Assembly: GCA_018268755.1 (NCBI GenBank) | Contig: JAFDVW010000007.1 | Span: 1-64,000 of the forward strand | Source of the DNA: Acidobacteriota bacterium | GTDB taxonomy: Bacteria; Acidobacteriota; Terriglobia; Terriglobales; Acidobacteriaceae | Direction of reading: 5' to 3' | DNA: 64,000 bases | Part shown: positions 16,535 through 25,420 of the stretch, piece by piece | Position numbering within the stretch: the first letter of the stretch is position 1 | Layout: every line of letters begins with the position of its first letter | Position numbers and translations under genes: made by a program | The notes under the pieces: model-generated | Databases searched by the model: none | The model's input: only the letters and a program-made list of their open reading frames with translations | Told to the model about the DNA's origin: nothing

Positions 16535-17680
16535 TTGTCTGTCGTAGAGACGGTTCCATCCGCTATTCGTAAAACGGCGCTCAACCCTGTCCATCGCCAG
16601 ATGGGCGCGAAAATGGTGGAGTTCAACGGCTGGGACATGCCCGTGGAGTATCCCTGTTCCGGCGGCATTATTGCCGAGCACACCGCAGTCCGCAACGGCG
16701 TCGGCATCTTTGATGTCAGCCACATGGGCGATATCCGCCTGCATGGGCCCGAGGCCCTGGCCGCGGTGCAGCACGTGTCCATGAACGACGCCTCCCGCCT
16801 GGCCATCGGCCAGGCCCAGTATTCCGCCCTGCTCTATCCCGAAGGCACGTTTGTGGACGACGTGATCGTCCACCGCCTGGGGGAGACCGACTATTTGCTG
16901 GTGATCAATGCCGGCACGCGGGAAAAGGACTTTGCCTGGGTCAGGGACCATACCCGGCAGTTCGACTGTCAGGTGGACAACCTGTCCGACGATTACACCC
17001 AGATCGCGATCCAGGGACCCAAGGCCATCCAGCTCTTCCAGAAACTGACCGACGTCGATCTCTCGGCGATCAAAGGCTACTGGTTCACTCACGGCACGGT
17101 GTGCGGGCTGAAGAACATCCTCATCGGACGCACCGGCTATACCGGCGAAGACGGATTCGAAATCTACATTCCCGCCGATGAAGCCACCAGTTCGCGGGTT
17201 TGGAATGAGATCCTGGAAGCGGGCAAGGAGTTTGGCTGCGTGGCCTGCGGCCTGGGGTCGCGCAATACCTTGCGCCTGGAAGCCAAGATGCCCCTCTACG
17301 GACACGAGATCTCCGAGAGCATCAATGTGTGGGAAGCCGGCCTCGACCGCTTCTGCAAAATGGAGAAGCCAGACTTTATCGGCCGGGCCGCGCTGGAAAA
17401 GGCCAAAGCAGCCGGGGTGAAGCGCACGCTGGTCGGGCTGGAGATGGTCGGTCGCGGCATAGCCCGCGATGGCTACAAGGTCCTAGATGGAAGCGGGAAA
17501 GAGATTGGCTTCATCACCAGCGGCTCGCCCGCGCCGTTCCTGAAAAAGAACATTGCGCTGGCCTACGTGCCCCCGGAGTTTGTGGCCGTCGGTTCCACCG
17601 TGCAGGTGGAAATCCGCGGCCAGGGCGTGCCGGCGCAGGTCGTGCCCACGCCTTTTTATAAAAAGCCGAAGAAGGCGTAA
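16535..17680 (+). CDS. gcvT: Aminomethyltransferase, glycine cleavage T protein
   Basis: 381 aa. It transfers the methylene group from the H-protein-bound aminomethyl intermediate to tetrahydrofolate. Recognisable family segments are NPVHRQMGAKMVEFNGWDMPVEY (quoted here only as residues ~15-37), GIFDVSHMG and the RTGYTGEDGFEIY segment. The start is a TTG preceded by GAGGAAG at a good distance. No ATG fits. It is the first gene of the gcvT-gcvH-gcvPA-gcvPB run. The general T-protein fold also occurs in dimethylglycine/sarcosine enzymes, but length and the complete neighbouring set make GcvT the clear call. A 76-nt gap with a perfect hairpin separates it from gcvH. Confidence 0.93.
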   Translation: MSVVETVPSAIRKTALNPVHRQMGAKMVEFNGWDMPVEYPCSGGIIAEHTAVRNGVGIFDVSHMGDIRLHGPEALAAVQHVSMNDASRLAIGQAQYSALLYPEGTFVDDVIVHRLGETDYLLVINAGTREKDFAWVRDHTRQFDCQVDNLSDDYTQIAIQGPKAIQLFQKLTDVDLSAIKGYWFTHGTVCGLKNILIGRTGYTGEDGFEIYIPADEATSSRVWNEILEAGKEFGCVACGLGSRNTLRLEAKMPLYGHEISESINVWEAGLDRFCKMEKPDFIGRAALEKAKAAGVKRTLVGLEMVGRGIARDGYKVLDGSGKEIGFITSGSPAPFLKKNIALAYVPPEFVAVGSTVQVEIRGQGVPAQVVPTPFYKKPKKA

Positions 17681-17714
17681 GAGTTCCGTCACTGAGGTCA
17701 ACACAAAACAAGCT

Positions 17715-17735
17715 AGCTGCTAGGCGCTAGCAGCT
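17715..17735. other. Hairpin between gcvT and gcvH
   Basis: AGCTGCTAG, GCG loop, CTAGCAGCT: a perfect 9-bp stem in the gcvT-gcvH spacer, 21 nt before the gcvH start codon and just upstream of its AAGGAG ribosome site. It may tune expression or mRNA processing within the operon. Confidence 0.5.
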
Positions 17736-17756
17736 GAACAGCAAGGAGCGAGAAAC

Positions 17757-18146
17757 ATGTCCTATCCCGCCGATTTCAAGTACACCAAAGAACACGAGTG
17801 GATCCAGACCAGCGGCAACACTGCCACCATCGGGATCACCCACTACGCGCAGGAATCGCTCGGCGACATCGTTTTTGTGGACCTGCCGAAAGTGGGCGCC
17901 GAGATTGCCGCCGGCAAGACCTTCGGCAGCGTGGAATCGGTAAAGGCGGTTTCCGATCTGTACTCGCCCGCCACCGGCACGGTGACTGAGGTCAACGGCG
18001 AGCTGGCCACCGCTCCGGAAAAGATCAATAAGGACGCGCACAGCGCCTGGCTGATCAAGGTCACCTTGAAAAATCCCGGTGAATTGACCTCCCTGCTCTC
18101 CGCCGCCGACTACGAAAAGTTCGTGGCCGAAGAAAGCGGAAACTAA
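17757..18146 (+). CDS. gcvH: Glycine cleavage system H protein
   Basis: 129-aa lipoyl carrier that shuttles the aminomethyl group between P, T and L proteins. The lipoylation site is Lys63 in VESVKAVSDLYSP. The family segments YTKEHEW near residue 9 and GITHYAQESLGDIVFVDLP are intact. The length is normal. An AAGGAG ribosome site precedes the ATG. It follows gcvT by 76 nt and precedes gcvPA by 92 nt on the same strand. The spacer before gcvPA also holds an inverted TTCGCG/CGCGAA pair. Confidence 0.95.
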   Translation: MSYPADFKYTKEHEWIQTSGNTATIGITHYAQESLGDIVFVDLPKVGAEIAAGKTFGSVESVKAVSDLYSPATGTVTEVNGELATAPEKINKDAHSAWLIKVTLKNPGELTSLLSAADYEKFVAEESGN

Positions 18147-18238
18147 GTTTTCATTTAGTCCGGCCTTCGCGAGGACGTTTTCGCGAACCGGGTTGACCGT
18201 GGGTTACATCGCTGAATCCTGGAAGCAGAAAGAACCCT

Positions 18239-19609
18239 ATGCGCTATTTGCCCAAATCTCCCGCCGACCGCGAGGCCATGCTGAAGGCCATTGGCGCGCG
18301 CTCGGTGGATGACTTGTTCCAACCCATTCCGGCGGAATACCGCCTGCAGCGCGACCTGCAGATCCCCCGCCAGATGGCGGAGTCGGAGATCGTGGACTGG
18401 TTCCGCGAGCGTTCCCGCGAGAATGGCGACGGCCATGCCACGTTTCTCGGCGCCGGCTCCTACTATCATTACCGGCCGGTGATTATCGATTCGCTGATCT
18501 CGCGCGGAGAGTTCCTCACTGCCTATACCCCGTATCAGGCGGAAATTTCCCAGGGGACGCTGCAGGCCATCTTCGAGTTCCAGACCATGATCTGCGAGCT
18601 GACCGGCATGGATGTGGCCAACGCCTCCATGTACGACGGCTCCACCGGCGCGGCCGAGGCGGTCATGATGGCGGTGCGGGTGACGGGACGGAAATCGGCG
18701 GTGGTGGCGCGCAGCTTGCATCCGGAATACCGCGAGGTGCTCTCCACCTACGCCCACCATCAGGGATTACCCATTCAGACGGTTTCGTTCGCCGAGAATG
18801 GACGGATCGACCTGAAGGAGCTGGAGAAGAACCTGACGCCCGACACGGCGTGCGTGCTCATCCAGTCGCCCAACTTCTTCGGCACCATTGAGGACGTGGC
18901 CGCCATCGCCGACCTGGCCCACAAAAATGGGTCGCTGCTGATCGTTTCGATCGCGGAGGCCATTTCGCTGGGCATCGTCGAGCCGCCGCGCCAGGCCGAT
19001 ATCGTGGCCATGGAAGCGCAGTCGTTCGGCGTTCCCCTCGGCTTCGGCGGCCCCTATTGCGGGGTCATCGCCACCCGCGAGCAGTTCATCCGGCAGATGC
19101 CGGGCCGCTTGGCGGGCCAGACCGTCGACCGCAACGGCAAGCGCGGCTTTGTGCTGACCCTGGCCACGCGCGAGCAGCACATCCGCCGTGAGAAGGCGAC
19201 CTCGAATATCTGCACCAACCAGGCCCTGGTCGCCCTGATGGCCAACATCTTTATGACCATCTACGGCAAGGTCGGCCTGCGCGAACTGGCCAAGCAAAAC
19301 CTGGCCAAGGCGAACTACGCCATGAAACAGTTCGCCAAGCACGGCAAAGTGCTCTTCGAGGGTGCGCCGCGCTTCCATGAGTTCGTGGTCCAGACCAACG
19401 AAGACCCCTACGCCATCAACAGCCGCATCCTGGGACACAAAATCGTGGGTGGGCTTCCCCTGAAGAAGTTCTATCCCGAGCTGGGAAATGCCTCGCTGTG
19501 GTGTTGCACGGAGTTGACCACGCGCACCGCCATCGACACCGCCGTCGGCTTCGTGGCGGACAGCGAGCGCTCGCAGCGCGCCATGAAAGAAGAAGAGGTG
19601 ACGCGATGA
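18239..19609 (+). CDS. gcvPA: Glycine dehydrogenase (decarboxylating) subunit 1
   Basis: 456-aa N-terminal half of the split P protein. It begins [19 protein letters not shown] and has the typical [26 protein letters not shown] and [14 protein letters not shown] segments. With GcvPB it decarboxylates glycine and loads the aminomethyl group on the H protein. The fold is PLP-type I, but the PLP lysine is on the other subunit. The two-gene form of P protein is common in Firmicutes, archaea and Acidobacteria, unlike the fused form of Proteobacteria. The stop overlaps the gcvPB start (ATGA), so the subunits are coupled. Confidence 0.95.
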   Translation: MRYLPKSPADREAMLKAIGARSVDDLFQPIPAEYRLQRDLQIPRQMAESEIVDWFRERSRENGDGHATFLGAGSYYHYRPVIIDSLISRGEFLTAYTPYQAEISQGTLQAIFEFQTMICELTGMDVANASMYDGSTGAAEAVMMAVRVTGRKSAVVARSLHPEYREVLSTYAHHQGLPIQTVSFAENGRIDLKELEKNLTPDTACVLIQSPNFFGTIEDVAAIADLAHKNGSLLIVSIAEAISLGIVEPPRQADIVAMEAQSFGVPLGFGGPYCGVIATREQFIRQMPGRLAGQTVDRNGKRGFVLTLATREQHIRREKATSNICTNQALVALMANIFMTIYGKVGLRELAKQNLAKANYAMKQFAKHGKVLFEGAPRFHEFVVQTNEDPYAINSRILGHKIVGGLPLKKFYPELGNASLWCCTELTTRTAIDTAVGFVADSERSQRAMKEEEVTR

Positions 19610-21093
19610 AGCACCTGACCCGCAAAGCCACCCGTCACGTCAACCAGAACGAGGGCCTGATCTTCGAGAAGTCGTCGCCCGGGAAAGCGGCCTGGAAGCT
19701 GGCCCCGTTGGACGTTCCCGAAGTCGACACCCAGGAACTACTGGGCGCAGCAGAGAGAAAAGATCTGGGGCTAATGCCCGAGGTGAGCGAGATCGAGATC
19801 ATCCGCCACTTCACCCGCCTTTCCACCTGGAACTACGCCATCGATCTGGGCATGTACCCGCTCGGCTCCTGCACCATGAAATACAATCCGCGGGTGAATG
19901 AGGTGGTGTCGCGGCTGGAGGGGCTGGCCAATGGGCACCCGTATCAGCCGGAGAAGATCTCCCAGGGCGCGCTGCGCATCCTCAAGACCCTGAGCGAGTG
20001 CCTGATCGAGATCACCGGCATGGACGCCATCACCTTGCAGCCGGCCGCCGGCGCGCACGGCGAAATGACCGGTCTGTTGATGGTCCGCGCCTATCACGAA
20101 GCGAAGGGCGCGGCGCGCAAGAAGATCCTGATTCCAGATTCGGCCCACGGCACCAATCCCGCCACCGCGGCCATGGTCGGCTATGGCGTGGAGAACCTGA
20201 AGTCCAATGAGCACGGCATGGTGGACATTGCCGCGCTGGCCGCGCAGATGAACGAAGATGTCGCCGCGCTCATGCTCACCAATCCCAACACGCTGGGTGT
20301 GTTCGAGCAGGAAATCCACAAGATCGCGGACCTCATCCATGCCAAGGGCGGCCTGCTCTATATGGACGGCGCCAATATGAATGCGCTGGTGGGGAAAGTG
20401 CGTCCGGGCGATTTCGGCGTGGACGTGATGCACCTGAACCTGCACAAGACGTTCTCTACGCCGCACGGGGGCGGAGGACCGGGTTCGGGGCCGGTGGCCA
20501 TCAAGAAAATTCTGGAGCCCTTCCTGCCCAAGCCGGTCGTGGTCACCAAAAGCGACGGCACCCTGGCCTTTGCCTATGACCGTCCGCAGTCGGTGGGACG
20601 GGTGCGGGCTTACTACGGCAACTTCGGCATGTTCATTCGCGCCCTGGCTTATATTCTGGCCAACGGGCCGGATGGGTTGCGCCAGACCACGGAAGACGCC
20701 GTGCTCAACGCCAACTACATCCGCAAAGAACTGGAAGGCGTCTTCGATCTTCCTTATTCCACGCCCTCCATGCACGAGGTGGTGTTCAGCGACAAGCTCC
20801 AGGCCAAGAAGGGCGTGAAGACGATGGACATCGCCAAGCGCCTGATTGACTATGGCTTCCACCCCTACACCACGGCTTTCCCGCTGATCGTGCCGGGCGC
20901 GCTCATGATCGAGCCGACCGAAAGCGAGCCCAAGGAAGAGATGGACCTCTTTATCGAGGCCATGAAGTCGATTGCCGCGGAGGTGGAAGAAGACCCGCAG
21001 ATCGCGTTGACCGCCCCGCACACCACGCGGGTCTCGCGTCTGGACGAAACCACCGCCGCCCGCAAGCCCATCCTGCGCTGGAAACCGGCCTAG
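19606..21093 (+). CDS. gcvPB: Glycine dehydrogenase (decarboxylating) subunit 2
   Basis: 495-aa catalytic half of the split P protein. The PLP-binding lysine is Lys281 in [17 protein letters not shown]. The [13 protein letters not shown] and [14 protein letters not shown] segments are family hallmarks. The ATG at 19606 overlaps the gcvPA stop. I reject an upstream in-frame extension because it lies inside gcvPA. It closes the glycine cleavage run. The fourth component, lipoamide dehydrogenase, is not in the window. A long hairpin follows the stop. Confidence 0.95.
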   Translation: MKHLTRKATRHVNQNEGLIFEKSSPGKAAWKLAPLDVPEVDTQELLGAAERKDLGLMPEVSEIEIIRHFTRLSTWNYAIDLGMYPLGSCTMKYNPRVNEVVSRLEGLANGHPYQPEKISQGALRILKTLSECLIEITGMDAITLQPAAGAHGEMTGLLMVRAYHEAKGAARKKILIPDSAHGTNPATAAMVGYGVENLKSNEHGMVDIAALAAQMNEDVAALMLTNPNTLGVFEQEIHKIADLIHAKGGLLYMDGANMNALVGKVRPGDFGVDVMHLNLHKTFSTPHGGGGPGSGPVAIKKILEPFLPKPVVVTKSDGTLAFAYDRPQSVGRVRAYYGNFGMFIRALAYILANGPDGLRQTTEDAVLNANYIRKELEGVFDLPYSTPSMHEVVFSDKLQAKKGVKTMDIAKRLIDYGFHPYTTAFPLIVPGALMIEPTESEPKEEMDLFIEAMKSIAAEVEEDPQIALTAPHTTRVSRLDETTAARKPILRWKPA

Positions 21094-21102
21094 GCTTTGC
21101 CC

Positions 21103-21137
21103 GGGAAGCATCCTGAGTGACCACCCGGATGCTTCCC
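21103..21137 (+). other. Long hairpin downstream of gcvPB
   Basis: GGGAAGCATCC (21103-21113) pairs perfectly with GGATGCTTCCC (21127-21137). TTTGC before and GCAAAA after can extend the stem across a CC bulge. No T-run follows, so it is either a Rho-assisted terminator or a 3'-end stabilising structure for the gcv mRNA. Confidence 0.5.
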
Positions 21138-21183
21138 GCAAAACCCTCCCACCCCCGCTCCTCTCTCTGGTTAAAATTACGAC

Positions 21184-23019
21184 TTGGCAAAGCCGCAATC
21201 GCAAGCAGCGTCTGGACTCTTCTCCTCCCCGCAAAAGCGGACGGTGGTGCTGTGCCTGCTGATCGCGGTCCTCACCCTGGTCGTCTACAACTCCGTGACC
21301 CGCAACGCCTTCGTCAATGTGGATGACGACCGTTACATCACGGGAAACCCCCATGTGCACGAAGGCCTGGTGTGGAAGACCATGGTATGGGCCTTCACCA
21401 GCTATGACGAAGCCAACTGGCACCCGCTGACCTGGATCTCGCACGCCCTCGACTACCAGTTGTTCGGGATGAATCCGGCGGGAGCGCACTACATGAACGT
21501 GCTGCTCCATGCCGCCAGCGCCATACTTCTGTTTCTGCTTTTGCAGGCGGCCACCGGGTATGCCTGGCGCAGTCTGATGGTCGCGCTGCTGTTCGCGCTG
21601 CATCCGCTGAATGTGGAGTCGGTGGCCTGGGCCTCGGAGCGGAAGAACGTTTTGAGCCTGCTCTTCTTTCTGGCCGCGTTGCATGTCTATCGCAAGTACG
21701 CGGCATCGCCCTCGGCCCCGCGCTATGCCAGCGTGGCCCTGTTGTTCGCCCTGGGCCTGATGGCCAAGCCGCAGATCATCACGTTTCCCTTTGTTCTGCT
21801 GCTGTGGGACTTCTGGCCGCTGCGGCGGATGGACCCGGGGAATACGCCTGCTCGAACCTTCTCCGCTTTGGTAGTTGAGAAGATTCCGCTCTTTGCCCTA
21901 TCCGCCATCAGCGCCGCGATCACCTTGCAGGCGCAGTCCGCCGGTGGGGCGGTGCGCTCGGCGGTGGAGTATTCCTTTCTTGTCCGGCTGAGCAACGCCC
22001 TCGTGGCTTATGCGGCCTATTTGTGGAAGGCGATCTGGCCGGTGCATCTAGCGGCCATGTATCCCCATCCGGGAGACTCCCTGCCCGGTTGGCAGATAGC
22101 GGTTTCCGCATTTGTACTCGCCGCGCTCACCGCTCTGGCGCTGATGGGGAGAAAGCATCGCTATTTGCCTGTCGGCTGGTTCTGGTTTCTGGGGACGCTC
22201 GTCCCCATGATCGGGCTGGTGCAGGTGGGATCGCAGGCCATGGCGGACCGCTATGCTTATCTGCCGCTGATCGGGATTTTCTTCGCGGCCGTCTGGGGCA
22301 TCGCCGACTGGGCCGCAACCAGGCAGATAACTCCGCGCACGCTGGCTGTGCCGGCGATTGCGGCGATCCTGGCTTTGGGCATCCTCACCTACCGGCAGGT
22401 CTCCTACTGGCACGACAGCGAAACTTTGTGGACGCATGCGTTGCAGGTGACGCGCCGGAACTATATCGCGGAAGACAGTCTGGGCGGGGCGCTGGCCGGA
22501 CAAGGACGCGTAGAAGAGGCCATCCAGCATTTCCGCGCCGCCGCCGAGATCAACCCGCGCGATCCCTTCAGCCACTTGAACACCGGCACTTACGAACTGC
22601 AGCACGGCAATCTGCAGGCCGCCATCGAGCACTACCAAGCGGTTGTGCGGTACACCACCAGCCCCGCCCTGCTCACCAGCGCCCACGCTTATATGGGGAC
22701 CGCCTATCGCAAGCTGGGAGAGGCCGCCCCGGCCCGGGAAAATTTCCAAGCGGCTCTGCAGTTGCAGCCTGCCAATAGCGTAGCTTTGACCGGACTCGGG
22801 CTGCTCTCCTGGAAGGCTGGGGATTTCACCGCTGCGGCACAGCAATTTTCCATGGCGGCGGCGGTACGTCCTACCGACGTCGCGTTCCTGCTGTTGGCCA
22901 AAGCCGAATCTCAGCGGGGCCACACGAGCGAAGCGCAGGCGGCCTATGAGCAGGCGCAGAAACTGTCCCCGGACTTGGCCCAGGCCCAGCGGGATGTCAC
23001 TGACCTGCTGGCGCAGTAA
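21184..23019 (+). CDS. Polytopic membrane protein with C-terminal TPRs, TMTC-like GT-C family
   Basis: 611 aa. The first ~400 residues hold about ten hydrophobic segments. The first luminal/periplasmic loop (NAFVNVDDDRYITGNPHV) with WHPLTWISHALDYQLFG is the acidic-motif loop typical of GT-C glycosyltransferases and of the TMTC protein O-mannosyltransferase relatives. Residues ~420-610 contain four or five TPRs (ALAGQGRVEEAIQHFRAAAE and so on). The probable role is transfer of a polyprenyl-linked sugar to protein or glycan outside the membrane. Substrates are unknown. The start is a TTG at 21184 with no better ATG nearby. It is a stand-alone gene. Confidence 0.75.
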   Translation: MAKPQSQAASGLFSSPQKRTVVLCLLIAVLTLVVYNSVTRNAFVNVDDDRYITGNPHVHEGLVWKTMVWAFTSYDEANWHPLTWISHALDYQLFGMNPAGAHYMNVLLHAASAILLFLLLQAATGYAWRSLMVALLFALHPLNVESVAWASERKNVLSLLFFLAALHVYRKYAASPSAPRYASVALLFALGLMAKPQIITFPFVLLLWDFWPLRRMDPGNTPARTFSALVVEKIPLFALSAISAAITLQAQSAGGAVRSAVEYSFLVRLSNALVAYAAYLWKAIWPVHLAAMYPHPGDSLPGWQIAVSAFVLAALTALALMGRKHRYLPVGWFWFLGTLVPMIGLVQVGSQAMADRYAYLPLIGIFFAAVWGIADWAATRQITPRTLAVPAIAAILALGILTYRQVSYWHDSETLWTHALQVTRRNYIAEDSLGGALAGQGRVEEAIQHFRAAAEINPRDPFSHLNTGTYELQHGNLQAAIEHYQAVVRYTTSPALLTSAHAYMGTAYRKLGEAAPARENFQAALQLQPANSVALTGLGLLSWKAGDFTAAAQQFSMAAAVRPTDVAFLLLAKAESQRGHTSEAQAAYEQAQKLSPDLAQAQRDVTDLLAQ

Positions 23020-23022
23020 GCT

Positions 23023-23058
23023 CGAAAAATAGAATGGCGGCGGAAACTCTCCGCCGCC
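23023..23058 (-). terminator. Terminator between convergent genes
   Basis: GGCGGCGGA (23036-23044), AACTC loop, TCCGCCGCC (23050-23058): a 9-bp perfect GC stem. On the minus strand it is followed by ATTCTATTTTTCG, so it should end the DUF2911 transcript. On the plus strand it may also slow readthrough from the TPR gene. Confidence 0.7.
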
Positions 23059-23078
23059 CTCTCAACTCTTCCAGACTT

Positions 23079-23612
23079 CTATTTTTTCTCGTGGATGTCC
23101 ACGCTGGCGCGGGTGTTCTCCCAATCCAGATGCAGCGTGCAAACGCCGCCCTTGGCGTCATATCCGAGGGTAAAGTTTTCCACCGGCGCGGAAGTCTTCG
23201 CGGTCTTCATTTCAGCGCGGGCTTGATCGTTGCCGGGGTCGCCGTAATCGGTGCCCCACTCGCCGGTCTTCTTGCTGATGACAACCGTCCAGCTGCTCTC
23301 GCCGGGAACGGTGAACAGGGTATAGCTTCCCGCCGGCACCGGCTTGCCGCCGATGGTGACATCGGTATCGGTCACAAATGTGGTGGCTTCATTGGCGCCG
23401 GTCCGCCAGATTTTTCCATAGGGCACCAGGCCCCCGTAAATCTTGCGGCCTTTCATGCGCGGGCTGGAGTAATCGGTCTTAATGGTCTTGCCGTCGGAAA
23501 ATTTGCACTCCGCCGAGGCCGGCGGGCTGGGGCGCTTGCTCTTGTCCTGCTGGGCAAAGGACAGCGATGCCAGCAACAGGAAGCAGGTCATGAGGACGAT
23601 TCTCTTCTGCAT
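23079..23612 (-). CDS. DUF2911 domain secreted protein
   Basis: 177 aa. The N-terminal signal peptide (MQKRIVLMTCFLLLASLSFA) is followed by a DUF2911 domain with the recognisable RMKGRKIYGGLVPYGKIWRT, GANEATTF, PVPAGSYTLFTVPG and WTVVISKK segments. The family is widespread in Acidobacteria and Bacteroidetes, is predicted periplasmic or outer-membrane associated, and has no known biochemical role. It is monocistronic and convergent with the upstream TPR protein gene. Confidence 0.9.
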   Translation of the reverse strand: MQKRIVLMTCFLLLASLSFAQQDKSKRPSPPASAECKFSDGKTIKTDYSSPRMKGRKIYGGLVPYGKIWRTGANEATTFVTDTDVTIGGKPVPAGSYTLFTVPGESSWTVVISKKTGEWGTDYGDPGNDQARAEMKTAKTSAPVENFTLGYDAKGGVCTLHLDWENTRASVDIHEKK

Positions 23613-23737
23613 GTTTCTTTCTCCTAGGAAGTCGAGTATGGGGCCGCCAGGGCTAACTGCTTGGACGTAAAAATTTTGCGGAGGACAGCAAGCCTTGAGA
23701 ATTATGCGCCTTTCCCGCCAGCCATTACAATCGGGCC

Positions 23738-23992
23738 ATGACGGTTTTCCAGGAAAAGCAGGAAGAGCTTGAGCATTACGAGACCATGATGGGTGTGCCC
23801 CGCGGCCGGCTGGCCGTCACCATGGACATGATCACCGACGCCATGTCGCTGGTGGGGCAGCACGGTGTCTACTGTCAGAGCCAGCGCTGGCCCGGTAAAC
23901 CCACCATGGACATTCAGATCATCATGAAAGAATTGACCGGCGCCAAGGAACTCATCCAGAGCGTCCTGCAGGAGCTCAAAAGAAAGGATTGA
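23738..23992 (+). CDS. Small conserved hypothetical protein
   Basis: 84-aa soluble, mostly helical protein starting MTVFQEKQEELEHYETMMG. No domain recognised and no signal or membrane segment. Its length, clean codon pattern and isolation in a clear intergenic space support a real gene. It ends 35 nt from the convergent GH27 gene. The TMDIQIIMKELTGAKELIQSVLQELK tail (given as residues ~56-81) is a long amphipathic helix that might mediate dimerisation. Confidence 0.6.
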   Translation: MTVFQEKQEELEHYETMMGVPRGRLAVTMDMITDAMSLVGQHGVYCQSQRWPGKPTMDIQIIMKELTGAKELIQSVLQELKRKD

Positions 23993-24027
23993 GCCGTCGT
24001 TCTGGCGGAACGCGGCCCTCCGTGGTT

Positions 24028-25215
24028 TTAGGGTTTCACCGTCACCATCACCACTCCGTGCGAAGCCACCGCAGCGGAATACTTCCCGGTAAATTTGCCT
24101 AGGTCTTTATGCTGCCAAAGATCGCGCACGGCAGCGCTCAGGTAAGCCGGATAGCCCAGGTCCTCCCAGCCGATGCTGACGGTCTGCTGCGAAGCGCCGC
24201 GGTTGAACAACACCACCGCGCGGCCGCCATCTTTCAATGGCCGGGCCCAGACTTCCAGATCGCCGTTCTTCCACACACGCGAACCCTGTTTGCCCAAAGC
24301 ATCCTGGTCGATGGCAATCACTTCCTGATTGGTCAGGATTTCCCTGGTGGCCGCGCCCATATCACGCAGATCGTTGCCTGCCATCAAGGGCGCCGCCAGA
24401 ATAGCCCATAAGCTGAAGTGAGAGCGGTACTCGGTGTCCGTCATGCCGCCATTGCCGACTTCCAGCATGTCGGGATCATTCCAGTGTCCCGGTCCGGCGA
24501 AGCTCTCCAGGCCGGCTTGCAGGTCGAGGATCTCCACCATTCCCAGCCCATGCTCGCGGCGGGAGAACGCATCGTAGATATCGCCGGTCGTGCGCCAGAG
24601 ATTGCCGATGTCCTTGGCCCATAGCCAGGGCTTGGCGGTGCCCCATTCACACATGCTGAAGACAATCGGCCGGCCGCTCTGCAGCAGCGCATTGTGCATG
24701 AGCAGATAGGACGCGTGGCCATCCTGGGTGCCGGTGTTGCACCAGTCATATTTCAGATAGTCCACGCCCCAGGCGGCATACTGGCGCGCGTCCTGAAATT
24801 CGTAGCCGCGGCTGCCGGGACGCCCCTGGCAGGTCTTGGTTCCGGCGTCAGAATACAGGCCGAATTTGAGTCCGCGGGAATGCACGTAGTCGGCCAGGGC
24901 TTTCATGCCGGAGGGGAAATGCTGAGGATCGGGAACAATGTTGCCTTCTTTGTCGCGCGAGACCTGCCAGCAGTCATCGATCACGATGTATTGATATCCG
25001 GCGGCCTTCATGCCGGATTTCACCATGGCGTCCGCCATCTGCTTGATGAGGTCTTCGCTGACGTTGCAATCAAACTTGTTCCACGAATTCCATCCCATGG
25101 GCGGGGTGAGGGCGAGGCCGTTGGACTGGACCGGCTCTTGGCTGTCCTGGGCCCGGAGCTGGGCCAATGGAGAAAGCAAAAGAAGCAGCAAACATGCTGA
25201 TGTAATCGTTTTCAT
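24028..25215 (-). CDS. Glycoside hydrolase family 27 alpha-galactosidase
   Basis: 395-aa secreted retaining glycosidase, predicted to remove terminal alpha-D-galactose (or alpha-N-acetylgalactosamine). The signal peptide covers residues 1-22. The (beta/alpha)8 barrel opens with LTPPMGWNSWNKF. The nucleophile is Asp157 in YLKYDWC, and the acid/base is Asp212 in RTTGDIYD. WNDPDMLEVGNGGMT is another family landmark, and a C-terminal beta domain follows. It is a single gene, convergent with the 84-aa protein gene and divergent from the membrane transferase gene. No transport or regulatory genes for galactosides adjoin it. Confidence 0.92.
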   Translation of the reverse strand: MKTITSACLLLLLLSPLAQLRAQDSQEPVQSNGLALTPPMGWNSWNKFDCNVSEDLIKQMADAMVKSGMKAAGYQYIVIDDCWQVSRDKEGNIVPDPQHFPSGMKALADYVHSRGLKFGLYSDAGTKTCQGRPGSRGYEFQDARQYAAWGVDYLKYDWCNTGTQDGHASYLLMHNALLQSGRPIVFSMCEWGTAKPWLWAKDIGNLWRTTGDIYDAFSRREHGLGMVEILDLQAGLESFAGPGHWNDPDMLEVGNGGMTDTEYRSHFSLWAILAAPLMAGNDLRDMGAATREILTNQEVIAIDQDALGKQGSRVWKNGDLEVWARPLKDGGRAVVLFNRGASQQTVSIGWEDLGYPAYLSAAVRDLWQHKDLGKFTGKYSAAVASHGVVMVTVKP

Positions 25216-25420
25216 AAATTTCCCGGAATATTTGTATCAAAGAAATCGCACGACGGGAAACAGAAATTCACCGAGGATGGAAAACGACGTGCTCCGGGCG
25301 ATCGAGAATCCGCTCCATGGAAAGCGCCGCAGCCAGGCCCGCTGTGCCGTTTACAGACTTTTACTCAGGACAGCCGAATTTGTCTTTGTGCAGGGAATGG
25401 CCGCGAGTACTCTCTAACCC

